Shown: positions 36,431 to 49,564 of the stretch, one piece after another
How positions within the stretch are numbered: position 1 is the stretch's first letter
How the letters are laid out: each line of letters begins with the position of its first letter
From: Zhengitettix transpicula
Lineage: Eukaryota > Arthropoda > Insecta > Orthoptera > Tetrigidae
Assembly: GCA_037074705.1 (NCBI GenBank)
Contig: CM073590.1
Span: 45,420,395-45,484,394 of the forward strand
Length of the DNA: 64,000 nucleotides
Direction of reading: 5' to 3'
Notes under the pieces: generated by a model
The model's database searches: none
What the model was told of the DNA's origin: nothing
What the model saw: only the letters and a program-made list of their open reading frames with translations
Translations under genes and position numbers: made by a program

Positions 36431-37956
36431 ATCACTTTCATTAACTTAACTATGGCTTCAGGATTATAATAAGCTTTATTTGATATATTTTATTATAAGA
36501 AAATTATTATTAAAGCACAACATCCTAGGAAAAACTCTTTCGTCCGTCCTAACTTCCAAAGAGACGTATTTATCTTACACTTCTGATCCAGAATACCCTT
36601 CACTATATTTCACAGCCTTCTCAACGTCCGTCTAAATATCTCAGTATCTCCGAAAAAATTTCAAAATTGATTTTGTCATATCCTCGAGAGAGTTTTCAAC
36701 AATGAAGTCACGTCAAAACGTGGAACAAAGAAACTTAAGACGAAATTCTCTTAAGTAATTCCTTACAGTCTATAAGCGTAACACAGACGTCATCGTAGGC
36801 CCGTAAGTGACTGCTCTAACAAATGCCTACAAAAATATAATATAGAAACTATTTCAAGTAGGATATCATATTCTCAACTTTTTTGTGATGGGAAAACGAC
36901 AAATTCCTTTCAAGAATAGAAATTTATATGACCTCCCAATACATTTATAAGAACCAACCGGTTGAGATTAACAGAAGAGTAGGTCTTCACTGTAGACCTA
37001 TCGATATTTACGTGTGTAAAAATTGTATGTAATAATAAATTTCGATTAAGGATGGAACTGTTTCGCCAGGATGATCCGTAGTGAAGTATGTCGCTCGGGC
37101 CATCGCTATGCACTCAACTTCATTTAGAGGTAATGGGAACATGTAATTTAATAACGTACGAGTAAGTAAGCAGCAGTGGTAAGAATGACTTTAGATCGTA
37201 TCGTGGTCTGCTGTCTCATAGGTTCCTTCGAGGCCGGTTGGAGTGGCTCATCCTTGGCCTCCTTCCGTCTGAATTTTCTTATTGATTACTGCTGCTGTGA
37301 CTGACCTCTCTAATGTAGGAAGCTTGGGGCATACTACAACGTTCCAATAACTGGTTTCTCGATGCCATTCCTACGTTACGATTTTTTCTGAAGTGGTAAT
37401 CTCATATAAATGGAGTGCGAATTTGCGTTTCCTATTAAGATCTCGTTGTTTTCATACTTTTAACTACAAATTATTTTTGAAAGTGAACGAAAATTCGTGG
37501 ATTTTTCTTAGAAAATATTCGTCAACTCTGTAATACACTGTTTCATATAATTTAGCAGCTATTAAACCTTGTCATGAATGTGTTAACTCATAATATTGAA
37601 AATAATTGAGATTACCATCTTAGTAAAGTGGAGGGTAAAGGGTGAAGGATACAACATTTTATTAATATGTATTGTGAAGAAAAGTTCGAGAAGGAAATAA
37701 TATACCGATCCTTGGTTATATTCATAATGGAATACGAAGCCGTTTTCTGAGATCCGCACAGAAGCGAAATGGATAGGGTACAGTCTACAGACAAATATGA
37801 AGTAGAACTGTGAAAAACGATCCTCAAAGGTGGGAATCACTCTCAGAGAGCTGATAGAAGGCCAAGATTTTCACTTTGTTTAAAATTTATACTAATCATA
37901 GAGCCTGGACCGAAGTCCCAACAAATTATAATTATAGAAGAGAAAAGAAGAAGATA
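36431..37956. other. Non-coding stretch
   Basis: AT-rich; minus-strand frames at 36910-37113 and 37583-37840 are unrecognised. A GC-richer patch lies at 37190-37290. Confidence 0.35.
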
Positions 37957-38429
37957 TATATGGTAATCCACGTAGTGCTTACTAGCATACGAAAGGGACT
38001 GAAAGGGGGGATGCGGAAAGGTAGTGCAAGGTAGAAAGGGTTAAATATGGTCCCTGGCCTGTATTTTTAAGGAGCCTATCCGGAAATTCGTCTAAAATTG
38101 ATGGAGGGAAAACCTTAAGAAAACCTTCATCAGGCAGGTCAGGAATTTGGTACTTGTCCCATGGTCTTCCGATGGTAGGAGATACATTTTCTGTGGGGAC
38201 GAAACACTCCCTTTTCCCTGACTCGACCCGTTTAGGAGGCAGCTGTCCGACTATTCCCATAGGAATAGCGCACAACTCCTTTCATACGCCCAAGTTCTGC
38301 GACCCCGGAACATACACCTCTTAAAACTGACCTATATACCTCCGCTTGTGGGGAATCATAGATGAAAAACCAGAGAGAGGAGAAGGTAGCCCTCCCCAGC
38401 CCTTAGAAAAGGTTCAACGGCGAGAACTG
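37957..38429 (-). mobile_element. polyA-550 repeat, copy F
   Basis: Same orientation as copies A-D: starts TGGTAATCCACGTAGTG and runs through the family to AAGGTTCAACGGCGAGAAC. The minus-strand frame at 37982-38275 reads IGIVGQLPPKRVES, closely matching the frame in copies C and D (IGIVGQLPPKLVEA), and is open for 97 codons. Confidence 0.8.
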
Positions 38430-40779
38430 ATAACTGCTCCTACAGGATTCCTTGATAATGGTATAAGTGACCACTCTTTTCAAATTAAACAAAGAGAGAA
38501 ACGCACATCTGTGAAAATACTCGTTTCTGAACAGATCGATTCGAAAAAAATACTAACGATTCTACCTGATAATAGGAAAATAATGTATATTAGGTTAGAT
38601 AAATTAGATAAGAAAGTAGAGAGACAAATAATTTTGGATGTCTAATTTCGTAATAGTAATGTGTTGAGGAGTATAATAATTGTGTTATAGTCAATATAAA
38701 GGAAATGTTATAAAAGGATCATTTTATAACAGTGGAGTGAAGTGTCTCACAGAAAATGTGTCGGATTATAAAATATTCCTGATATTAGTGAGTTATTTTC
38801 AGGGAAAAAGAAGCTAAAATAATTCGCATAAAATTTATATTCGATGATATATTTGAATAAAACTCATAATAAAAAAGAGGATTGGTTTCAGGCTAAAAAA
38901 TATATTTATATTAAACAATAAAAGATTCAGCTTGACGTTATATTATATTTAAATTAAAAGTCTATATAATTTTATATTATAATATTAACTGCCACCAAGT
39001 GCAAGGTTAATTGCAGTTAATGAATTCTTCATTCATTAACGTTATAAGATAATTTTTCTCTAACTAAAATGTTTTTCAGGTGCCATCACAATTTCCTATT
39101 CATGCCTGGTCTCGTTCCGTGCATGAACAGAAAAGGCTGTGTCTCGTATAGCCTAATGTAACGGCCTCGGAAACGATGTTGGTGAGTTCAAATCCGTAGT
39201 ACTGTTCCACGAGAATTAAAATTATGACTCCTAACCAGTTTAATACATCTTAATGCATAAAACGAATAAATGTCCATGGTACCCCTATTTGGCAATTTAT
39301 GTAAATGGCCTCTATAAATCAATAAACGGCGAATAAATAGTTCACTAATTAGAGATTAACTCTTTAGATGTGTTTTCCTTTCCATTGTAAATTTATAATG
39401 TTTGAATATTTCGTTGTTTCAGTGATGAATCGAATACAAATATTAATGGTCCATCCTAGTATTTTTTTTTCCTGGATCACCAGAGAGATGTAAGGAAAAA
39501 TAAAACATTGGCATTATAAAAACAGATGTGCAAAGAAGTAACTTTTCATTTTTATATTATCCATGTTATTTTATTTATTATTTCAATATTTCAGAAACAA
39601 ATGCGTGGGAATCTATGTATTGAATGAAGTTGAAGCCTCTGTTGTGATGACGTCGCTAGCGTGGGAAGACTGACGTCAGAACTATGAGAACCAATGGGAA
39701 GCGATGTTCGATCCCCGACTGCCAGACTTGGAGGCTCCTGCGCTGCCAAAACTGACAAACGACCGGTTTCAGCAGACAAACACCAGAAAAATCAACAATC
39801 AAATAATCAATACATTCAGAAGTTATTCTATTCCTAAATTGAGCATTATACGAGAGTTTTAAATAAATATTCATTCTGTTTACTGTTCTTATTGGGTGAG
39901 AAAATTAAGTCAATTACAATACATCACCAATAATTATTGTATGTTTAAGACACATGTCTTATATAATTCGATTATTATAAACATACTTCAAACAAAACAA
40001 ATTCCAAATTTTATCGTTTTGTCCTGTATTATTCATGCATGAAAGGATTTATCCTGATATTACTTTTTTTGAACGAGCCCTAAATTGATTCAAATAAGTT
40101 TAATTTTGTACGCAACTTTTTTAAAATTATGTATGCATTTATGAACAATAGAAACGGCTAGGAGCAAATTAGAATGTATTGCTGATCCCATTATCTTAAC
40201 GTCTGACCCTATTCCGTGTGTGAGGCTGTGTCTCTTTTGATATAATATAACGGCCCAGAAAAATTTGTGACTTCGTATTCCAATAATATGTGTGTTTATA
40301 CCAACTGGAAGTATTGATCCACTCTTAGAAAAACACGAAAAGTGGGGAAAAAGTTTATATGTTATAAATAACTTTATTTATTTACATTGGGGGGGGGGAT
40401 CTCTTTGTTCGCTTCTCTATCACATAATAATAATAGTAATACAGCAATCAATTCGCACTCTTAATTTGTCATAATCAAGTATCAACGATAACATGCTCAG
40501 AGGACAGAAATTCAATTACATGAAGACCTTATCAATTGGCATATCAGTCTTAACATCGCATGATATGAAAGAAAATAATAATGGGAAATTATAATAAAAC
40601 CACAATAAACTGTGATCGATGGTGAAGACGGAAATACTCATCACATAAATATAAGTTAAAAAATATACCCTATTAAATATGGGAACGTAAACAATAAATC
40701 TTGGAAATGAAAATATATTCGTCTGTTTTGAAATATTATTATATGATAAAATAGCCAAATGACAGACAAAATGAAATGA
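38430..40779. other. Non-coding stretch with a small dispersed repeat
   Basis: AT-rich. Segments at about 39115-39175 and 40208-40258 share TTCCGTG, GGCTGTGTCTC and TAACGGCC in the same order, so they are two old copies of one repeat. 39640-39790 is GC-richer and includes a B-box-like GTTCGATCCCC. A 10-G run lies at 40389-40398. No gene recognised. Confidence 0.4.
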
Positions 40780-41235
40780 TGATATAAGGATCACACAACG
40801 CTTCTGGAAACTTTGTGCCTTTCTTCAGGTGCTAAAAAAACCCAAGAGCCAAGAGTGACGATACAGTTGACAAACTAAAAAGCATTATGATAGGAATCGA
40901 TTGAGATTTGCTTATGGATTTGGTAGATAAAATAAATTGTTTCCAAGAGATAAATCGTCAATAACGTCCTGAGGAATAAAGTCGTTACTGAGAGTTTTCA
41001 ACTAATGGTCATTGAAATTGTTATGAGTGGAGTAATTGGGTAAAATTATGTTAAATTTAAAATCAGGCTTCTAAATTTTTGAGTTTGTTAACTGTATTGT
41101 ACGGTTGTGTCACTCTTGATTCTTATATATTTTTTTAGCATCTGAAGATAGGACCAAAGGTTCCAGAAACGTGGTGTGGTATTTATATCATCACTTCATT
41201 TTGGCTGTCATTGGACTATTTCATTTTATTAATAA
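40780..41235. repeat. Head-to-head inverted pair of PLE-end-like repeats
   Basis: Left arm, minus strand: core boxes at 40822-40828 (CTGAAGA) and 40800-40804 (GAAGC, one base off GAAAC). Right arm, plus strand: CTGAAGA at 41142-41148 and GAAAC at 41166-41170. Both arms share the flanking phrases TTTGTCAACTGTA or TTTGTTAACTGTA and TTTTTTTAGCA. The unpaired centre is about 190 bp. Related to the pairs at 21 and 50 kb. Confidence 0.65.
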
Positions 41236-41439
41236 ATCCTTAAAATAATATAGTGCATAAAAAATTGATGAAAATATATTGTGAACTCACAGAATTTATG
41301 AGTTATAAAACTTTGAACTGTAATAAATTCAAGAAAAGGCTAAATTGATTCAATGGAAGTTCAGCATTAAAGGCAATGATTCAGAACATGGTTTGTGAGT
41401 CTCTTTTCAGGTCTATACAATGGATGGAGAAAGCTCGCA

Positions 41440-41560
41440 CCTGACGGAGACTTGACCTGGGTAATTCAGGTGGTAAGAGCACCACGTACCAACTGGAGGT
41501 CTTGGGTTCGATTCCCGGTCCGGTCGAGATTTTTCCATCCTGACGGTTTAACTCTGTATT
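41440..41560 (+). repeat. tRNA-derived SINE
   Basis: A-box-like TTCAGGTGGTAAGAGCA at 41464-41480 and B-box GGTTCGATTCC at 41504-41514, at tRNA-like spacing. Then GTCGAGATTTTTCCATCCTGA, the tRNA-unrelated part shared with the SINEs at 36.4, 62.0 and 62.5 kb. The acceptor stem does not close, so it is a SINE and not a tRNA gene. The 3' end is not sharply defined. Confidence 0.75.
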
Positions 41561-41663
41561 ATAATACGCGTTTAAGAAGCAAAGGGCATATTTTAATAAA
41601 CACTAAAATGAAAGTTTAGAATTTTTATACTTCAGTGCTGAAACAGCTGCTAGACGGTTTGCT

Positions 41664-42105
41664 TTTTTTTCAGGGTAACAGGCTACATGAGAATCCACGT
41701 GGGGCCAACTCCCCTTTAATAGCACAAGAAGGTATTTGAAGGGGGCGATGCGGAAGGGTAGAGGATGGTAGCCAAGGGTTAACTAGGGCCCCCGGCACTA
41801 GCCTAAAAGTGATGCAGGACAAACCCTAGAAAACCTGGGTAGGTCGGGCATTGAGTATTTGCCCCACACGCTCTTCCGATGGCGGGTGATGGGTTTGCTG
41901 TGGGACCGCAGCATTCCTCGACCAGTTGAGGAGGCAGCTAGCCGACTGTTCCAATGATAACAGCGGACAACTCTTACCGTATGGCCGAGGTCTGCGATCC
42001 CGGAACGGAGACTCTCAAAACATGCCGAGGTGCCTCGGCTTGTAGGAACCTTAGTTCAAAAATGGAGAGTGGAAGAGGCATCCCCAAAGGTAGCCCTCTC
42101 CGTCT
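41664..42105 (-). mobile_element. polyA-550 retroposon, copy G
   Basis: 442 bp with a T-run at the left edge (poly(A) of a minus-strand element), flanked by a perfect 14-bp duplication CTAGACGGTTTGCT at 41650-41663 and 42106-42119. This is the clearest proof in the window that the family moves by target-primed retroposition. It ends at the right within CCCTCTCCGTCT, short of the hairpin seen in copies A-D, so it is 5'-truncated. Confidence 0.92.
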
Positions 42106-42119
42106 CTAGACGGTTTGCT

Positions 42120-43190
42120 ACATTTCGTTTTGTGAATTCGTGATTAACAAAATAAGACGTGACAGAAATTACATTAAGTCGTGATTCTTCCGAAAAACAG
42201 TTGTTTCTGTGTGTGAATTTGTCTTTAAATCTGCTAGAATGTAACTATTGTGTAAAAAAAAACGGCGATATTGGTACGGTTTGAAAGAATGAGATACCGT
42301 GTGGAGAATTTTAAACGAATGTGCGTGTATGGATAACAGTCTTGCAGTTGCCTGTGGTGATGAACAACTCGTGCCTCATGGCTGTGAAGAGAACTACAGC
42401 AACCCGATATCTGGATATTGAAAGACATCTGACTAGCACCGGATTGCAAGACAACTATTAATTCATAAAATAATTACGACTCATACGTCGTATATATTAC
42501 GTAATCCTGTGTGAGCACACGATTCAGATGCAATTAATAGCTCGCAATGCCATGATTATAGAGATTGCGCGATTGAGTTGCTTGTTTTAACGATCTATTT
42601 CATTTAAAATTTACTTTAAATGTTTAATATTTTCATTTTCCACGATCAAACGATGCTTTAATGATTTTTTGATTTTTTAATAAAGTATATCGTTAAATAC
42701 GATGTATTATAAAGTTTTATATTCATGTAATGGGCTTACAATTCAATTACAGCTCTCTTTTTATAACAAATTAACCTGTGTTTTGCGTGCCACATGTAAT
42801 AACACTATTATTTAATTTCTAATATTCTCCTTTAGGAATCGGAACTAATTGATTCGGAGCTTAGCTAACTTATAATGCAAGTTTGTTATTGTAAATTACG
42901 TTATTAATTAATGTGTAAATTTTGTACACGTGTCACTACCAGGAAAGAATCACTGCTGATGTAAGACAACACGAGCAGTCCTGACTGGTCGGAGGGAGGG
43001 GGGGGGGGTTTAAAATATGCGAAAAGTGGCATAAATTTGCGAGTTTACTGGGTCGCTCAGATTCAGTCTCACAGTCGATGTTTTTAGTATCTAATTTTAG
43101 ACCCTATCGTGATGGTGAACACCATTAGGGGTCACGTGGAAGATAAAAACATATTAAGTGTTCCATTAATATTATGCATTTGTTAGTGAA
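42120..43190. other. Non-coding stretch
   Basis: AT-rich; a G-run at 42998-43008. No gene recognised. Confidence 0.35.
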
Positions 43191-43193
43191 AAT

Positions 43194-43790
43194 GAACCTT
43201 TCGGGGAAATGGCTCGCCGGGATATTTTTTAACTTTCCGTCAGTATTTTTTTGCCCTTGCACATACCGTACCGGCTTTTCAAGGATTATGAAACTATATA
43301 TATTATTTACATGTCGTTCTTCTTTCGTTACACTTTTCCCTTACTGAATTGTAATTTAGCACTCCGGCTAGGCAGGATAAAAAACTCTTATGGCTGCTGG
43401 TTACCCCAGGTAGGTTACAGCAATCACTCTTCTTTTCACTACCCTCCTCAGCTTAAGTTGCCATCAGCTCAGGGCACCCAGTACCCTAGAGTAGAACTCC
43501 AAGGCCTTTGTGTTAGTGTGGGACTTTTACCTGCCTCCACCTAAAGTATCCCATATGTGTGTAGCTCTTCTTCTTTCCTTAGCTTCTCATATATTTCCGC
43601 CGTTGTGTCTAGTAACCTGAATTTCTCCAGATCTTCAACATACATCACAATGTTACTGTTATTTTTTATGTTCAGATATTGACCTGTCGGGAAAACGTCA
43701 GTCGGGATAATGACCTTTAGGGGAAACGTCAATCGGGATGTTGTCGGGAAAATGACCAACGGTCAAGTGCCTGCCGGGATTTTGTTCTAG
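43194..43790. repeat. Segment bracketed by a CGGGAT-type minisatellite
   Basis: A unit of about 31 bp ending in CGGGAT occurs once at 43194-43224 and two to three times at 43681-43780 (GACCTGTCGGGAAAACGTC and variants). Between lie about 450 bp with a GC-richer patch (43370-43540). This looks like an element whose ends carry the same subrepeat. The open frame at 43251-43544 is unrecognised. Confidence 0.5.
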
Positions 43791-46700
43791 ATCCGTTCTC
43801 GCATGTGACCGGGAATTGACAAGGATAGCTCAGCGCTTAGATCGATCTCGTACTAGGCGGTGGTCCTGCAAATAATTCAGCCATTAGGAAGTGTCATTTC
43901 CGATTATCTTACGTTGATATATCATAAATTCAGTAAATAAATGACAATATTTCTTTGCTTTCGAAACAAAAGTTCTTAGACTTTGAAAAATATTATCTAG
44001 CCTGGTATAATAATAACTAGTTACATGAATGATAATTTTTACAATAGAAGCGGAAAAGTTTCAGTCATATAAGCGATGCGGTACTGATATTCTAAAGATA
44101 AAAAATTATTGAAATGAATAGTACAGAATGGCCAACTTGACAGTAGAACCTTTCAAAAATATAAAGCGTAATTCCATACTCCTCAGAAAGTTTAATTTTA
44201 TTATCTCTATGTATAAAATATCTGCCTTTCGTTAAATCCATAAAGCAACGTACTGTCCACATTACTTGTGATCAATAGATTTATCAAAGCCAAATTTTCG
44301 ATGCGGAACTTTTATTAATTGATAACCATTACGAAGTTCACGTTTGAAAATTATTTCCTAGAATTAAAAATGTTAACTTCTTTTCAGACCTTACGTTTTA
44401 TTCGACACTTCTTTCGTTGCAAGCTCCATTGCCACAGACTCTTCTACGAAAGTTATTAGGAAGGAGAAGAGGGTCTGATTACGTCAGCGGTCTATTTTCG
44501 AAATTAGCATACACATAATGATTTTGTTATCATCTGAAACACATGCTCAATTAACGCGCTTTCACGGCACAATGAAAATGCTCCGTCATATGAGCACTCA
44601 CTGGAATTCATTTCATTTTATTCTGTTGACTATAGCGTAGGGTTAGAAAAATGAGGTGAAGGATTCATAAAGAAGTAAATTAAATGTGAATTTGTCAGCG
44701 TTACTCTTTGTTTCCAACCAGGAGGAGAAGCAAAACTTGAGGTTTTACTAACCCCACGATAGTTTAACGTTACATTTTTATTCGAATTGGGGACAGATAA
44801 GTAAGGGCTGGTTCCAGAAGGTTCTATTAGGATTCATTGCTCTTTTTGTGATATATGCATACGTACTCACAAAATGAATTTTATTATATATTTATAATTT
44901 ATAAAATTTTATCATTTTAAAATTATTATGATAGTGTATATGAACTAAATAAAAACTTCATTTCATTTTTAACATTTTTAAACAAATTTATCATAGCTAC
45001 ATATATATTAGAATAATGTCAAATAACAGTAATCAAAAAATTAAAAATTTCGTTTATTTTACACATTTGCACTTTTTATTGACTTATGATATAATTTTCT
45101 GGGGTAATTCTTCAGAATTTTTTTTTATCTTCATATAAGTTTTCTTATTTTGGTGTGTCAAGTTTCTTCAAGAGATTTTTCAGAAAAAAAATTGTCGCGC
45201 CATTTACACAGAATCAGTAATGTTGTTTGGTGATAAATAATAACTCAAGAAACAAAACCGCCTTTTCCAAAAGGGAAAATAACTGCCATTTTCATGGAAA
45301 GCAGTCAATCATAATAGTACTACTATATTTAATATCAAGTAGATAAATTAAATGAAAAAGGACTAATCAAATTTTTTCTTTGCCACAACTAATAAAAAAA
45401 TTTCTTTGTCACACCTTCCAATTGATTTATGAATTTACTTGGGTTTATATTAAAATAAATTTTAATAAAATATTATTTTGACACATAAAAAATGTAATTT
45501 AATTGATAGGTATAATAACTAATAATATATAATTTCTGTAAAAATCATGTCTCATTCCAGTCAGTTTCAGTCCTGATTCCCGATAGTGTTTATGAAATAT
45601 AAGCTAATATAAAAGGAAATTTTAATTTTACTGTTACTGTTACGACATACATTCTGAAATAAACTTACTGAGGTACAGAAAAATTTTAGGTTTCTTTACT
45701 TGATGCATGTTTTTATTGACAATATTATTATGACGCAGTGCAGGTTTATCTTTACTGGTTCCTGGCAGGTAGATGCAGTCTTTGGCGAAGGTCCAAGCAT
45801 GTCATCGATCCATGGAGGTTAATGCCGTCCAGTTTCTAGCAGCTGTCCATGATCACGACCTTCGGTCCTCCAGTTCAGCTCTTACTTAGGTGCTGCGGCT
45901 CGTTACTGCTCATGTTACATGTCAGATGTCAATATACCCGTGGATACGGTAACTTACAATAAACTGGTTTGCTGTATGTAGTTCCTATAATCTGAAAACA
46001 CATAATAACAGAATAATAACAATAATTCAGCACCAAAATACATGCAATCAAAATTAGCGTGTTTGGTTTGATAGAAGAGAGTTAGTTGTGGAAAAGTAAG
46101 ATATCGTATTTGTTTCAATGTGATTGTTGCGTTATTCCCATATTTTATTTTATAGATATTAGACATAAAAGTGTTAAATTTTATTAAGTAATTAATTAAA
46201 AAATACAAAAATTAATTCAATCATATAACGTCACTCTTATGGCGTGTTCCAGTTCCTGAGACTACCAGAAAAATGCCGTTTATGTTTTGGAAACAATATT
46301 TAGTTTATTTAGTGTGTTCTGGACTTAAATTAATATTAAGGAAAAACAGAATCAGTTAACTTTGGTAAGTTGTATATTTTTTGCTAAGTGTTACTTTCGC
46401 CTTCATCTAATTAGCTGACTTATCTATTTAAATTTAAAATTAAAATTTTCTGCTTAAATGAGTAAATCAATTAAGTATGATATAGTTTTCACCAAAGCTT
46501 TTTTGTTGGCTATTGAACCATAACCTTGTCTTCATTGAGGCATCCTCATGGTGTCGGTGCTAGATCGCAGTAGAAGCATCTTTTATTTACTTCACAAGAC
46601 TTTACTTCCAGAATGGTTATTTTTGCCTTTTTTAATTTTTAGCAAGAGTAGTTTATTAGTGATTTATAGTTGCAACTTAATGAAACAAGTAGGATAAGCT

Positions 46701-46886
46701 CGTAACATACTTTGAGTAATTGTGATTAATTAAAGTCAAGCTAAAGGGTGTTCACACATTTTCGATAATGCTGTCCAGGGTAGTGGACATTAAAGTTTTC
46801 ACATTGACTGTAAAATAATTGAAACTGTACGTCATTGTCACTCTTCATAACTGCACAATCAATTACTGATTAAAAAATGGTGTAAA
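43791..46886. other. Long non-coding stretch
   Basis: AT-rich. A degraded tRNA-like string (GGATAGCTCAGCG near 43823) starts it. A GC-richer patch at 45735-45920 has no recognisable frame. Nothing else supported. Confidence 0.4.
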
Positions 46887-47637
46887 TCTATATAATAAAA
46901 AAGGAAGTATATTTGTATGTATGTATGTTTGTATTTACGTTGTTCTTTATACAAATTTTATCGCGTGGACAGAATGCAACAAAAATTGGTATACGTATTC
47001 TGCCAAAATCGAGAATCGGTACTGTGGGGGTGAGAAACCCCTAGAATAAACGTGAAAATAATTATAATTGAAATAAGTTACGAATTAGTGTTAAATTACT
47101 GCGCGAGACGATGACGTCATAAGTTTTCAAGACATTGACGTATCCTAAATATAGTTCTGTATTTCGTAATGAAATAAAGCATAAATATTTTATTTAATAT
47201 AAAGTATACATGTGGAAAGAATTATAATTAAAAACCGTGATCATTAAATATTAAATTACTGCGCGCCAAGAGACAATGACGTCACGCGAGAGAAAGACGT
47301 TACTACGCAACGAACAAAGGAGATTATTAGAAATTAAATAAAGCAGAAATATTTTCTTTAAATAAAAAGTATAATTTTATACAGCAATATTCCATCGAAT
47401 GATAATAAAGAAGAATACGAATTACTTTACCATCCTTGGGGAAAATGTAAGTTAATTTTCGCGCTGTATTAGTTGTGAGTCTAGCTAACAATTTCATCAA
47501 TGTAATATTTCGTAATGTATGAAGACTGAGTGACGATTATATCCTGAAATACTCAAGGAATATATTTAAGTAATCAATTAAATACTTTTTCGAGTTTATA
47601 TAAATAAGTACACGAGCAACGCCGGGCACCTAGCTAG
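46887..47637 (+). mobile_element. Helitron-like element, family II
   Basis: 751 bp starting TCTATATAATAAAAAAGG (46887, preceded by A), then ATGT microsatellite, and ending CAACGCCGGGCACCTAGCTAG (47617-47637), followed by T. Ends and insertion pattern match family I, but the interior differs. Two internal stretches are related (the 'attaaattactgcgcg' phrase with 'gacgtca' near 47090 and 47250). No genes. Confidence 0.68.
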
Positions 47638-49564
47638 TGCTAAAATAAAAGGGAACTGGGAGAAAATTAGTTTGTATTCTGGTACATTTTTAAAAAAATG
47701 AACAAGGGAATATTCAAATTGGGACTCTACGAAGTGTACCATATTTGCTAGACGTCTTGTACTAGTAGAATATATTACCTATCACAGCTAATTGTCGTCG
47801 AATGAATAAAATAGATAACTTGTGTGTTGCTTGTGGCATTCAGGAAGGGGCGCTCAGTCTTTGTGTCGATTATTATAGAGATGGCAGTGAAATATTTTAT
47901 GGTACTTATAATATATTACCAATTCTATTGTGTTAGTGAATTTTGAAACGTATAATAATATTAACTAAATTACGAGGTGACAAAGTTGTTTATCACCCAT
48001 CAGTTGATGTACCACAAAACTTAAAATTATTTATGCTATGGTAATACTATTTATTTTCCAAATAAAATTAATATCCAATCTCTAAAAATGTTCTCCTCCT
48101 ACCAATATAAAGAAAAATTTTGTATCCAAAAAACTAAGGGCATAACCATGGCCTTTGTCTGTTGGAAAGTCTATGTGAAAGGTTAGGTGAAAATAAATTG
48201 GGAGAAAATTCAATCAAACACACTGCGCTTTCGACTATGAAAACCACCGCCTGTTAATCAATAAAATTTAAAAACAGGTCATATTTGTTTACAGATAAAT
48301 TATTCAAATATTTACCATTAATAAGTATTGTTCGTATATATGTGGTACAGGTTTTCTTGATCTGACTTCATTATTAGGTTAATGGCAACACTCGACGGAG
48401 TGTTGCAATTATGAACTCTGTGTGTCTTTATGTTATGATGCCAGAGATTTTATTCATAAACGTAAGCTATGTATTTCGCCCAGACCAACGAAGGAAGGAA
48501 CATAACATTTTTTCGTTAATGAAACAACTGAAGGTTTTTGGAGCTGATCGTGGCACAACAGAGTGCCGAAAGGTTAAAGTAAAATATTTTTGAATGTTTG
48601 TGTGTGTATTTTATCATTGGCGGTGAAATTACGATTATCGATTATATGATAATTACAGTACATATATAATGAGTCTGGAAGACATTTTTTCTTCATTTTT
48701 CCAGAATAATTGTTACTTTATAGAAATTGGGTCAAGTTTTATTCACTTGCCCGCAGAAGCAAGCGTATGAGAATACGTTCAAGTATTATTGGATGACAAA
48801 TATCACATTATTTTGATTTTACTTGTTACAACTTGGCACAAATAAGTATTATAAATAGTTTACTTTAAGAACAACCGCAATGTGTAGAATTGATCATCTT
48901 AGGAAATACTTTGTCCCTAGTGTTGCGTAAACTTCTTCGCCTCAGTCTTCTGCAGTGAATTTATCTGGAGTAGTGGAGCACACTTCTATATGTATAGCTC
49001 GATATGCAGTTTATAAACAGTGCTTGTCTGTGTTGGATAAGAATAGTAACGACCACGGAATGGTACGAAGTTGCCAACTTGGAGATCAATACGCCTGAGA
49101 GTCCTTGACAGCGTCCAGACTCTCAAAGATGTAAACTATTGTTCCTGAGCTGCCCCATCTACTTGTCGTTACTCCTCACACTTTACACAAACCGATCGTA
49201 AAGTATGGCACCATCGCCGTGGGAAATAATAACTCACTTTTAAAGTTAGATAATGACGAGTCTGTTTACATGGTAAACTACGATCTTAATTAGAATAAAC
49301 AAGAATGAAAATTGGCCTCGCAAATATTTCATCTGAAGTTGTAAACAGAGCTTCAAAGAATAAGAATTTACACAAAGTTTCCGATAGACAAGTCACTGTG
49401 TTTGGAACCATCACTTCAGCTTGGTACTTTATGCGTCATTGTATGGGAGTCGAATCACAGCCACTGAGATCTTCCTCAAGATAAATGAAGTTATCCAATC
49501 TTCATAAAAACATTCTTTTTATATGTTAACAACTAAGATTAGAAGAGTAATAATTTAACGAAGG
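47638..49564. other. Non-coding stretch
   Basis: AT-rich with a more balanced part at 48930-49220. The small plus frame at 48411-48593 is unrecognised. Confidence 0.35.

Noticed and set aside
41464..41530. tRNA gene call based on A- and B-boxes
   Set aside because: The acceptor stem does not pair and the sequence continues into a tail shared with three other loci, so it is a SINE.
43681..43780. Regularly spaced repeats considered as CRISPR
   Set aside because: Only two to three degenerate units without unique spacers, in eukaryotic DNA.
43815..43870. Possible tRNA (GGATAGCTCAGCG)
   Set aside because: No usable B-box or cloverleaf; at most a decayed SINE head.
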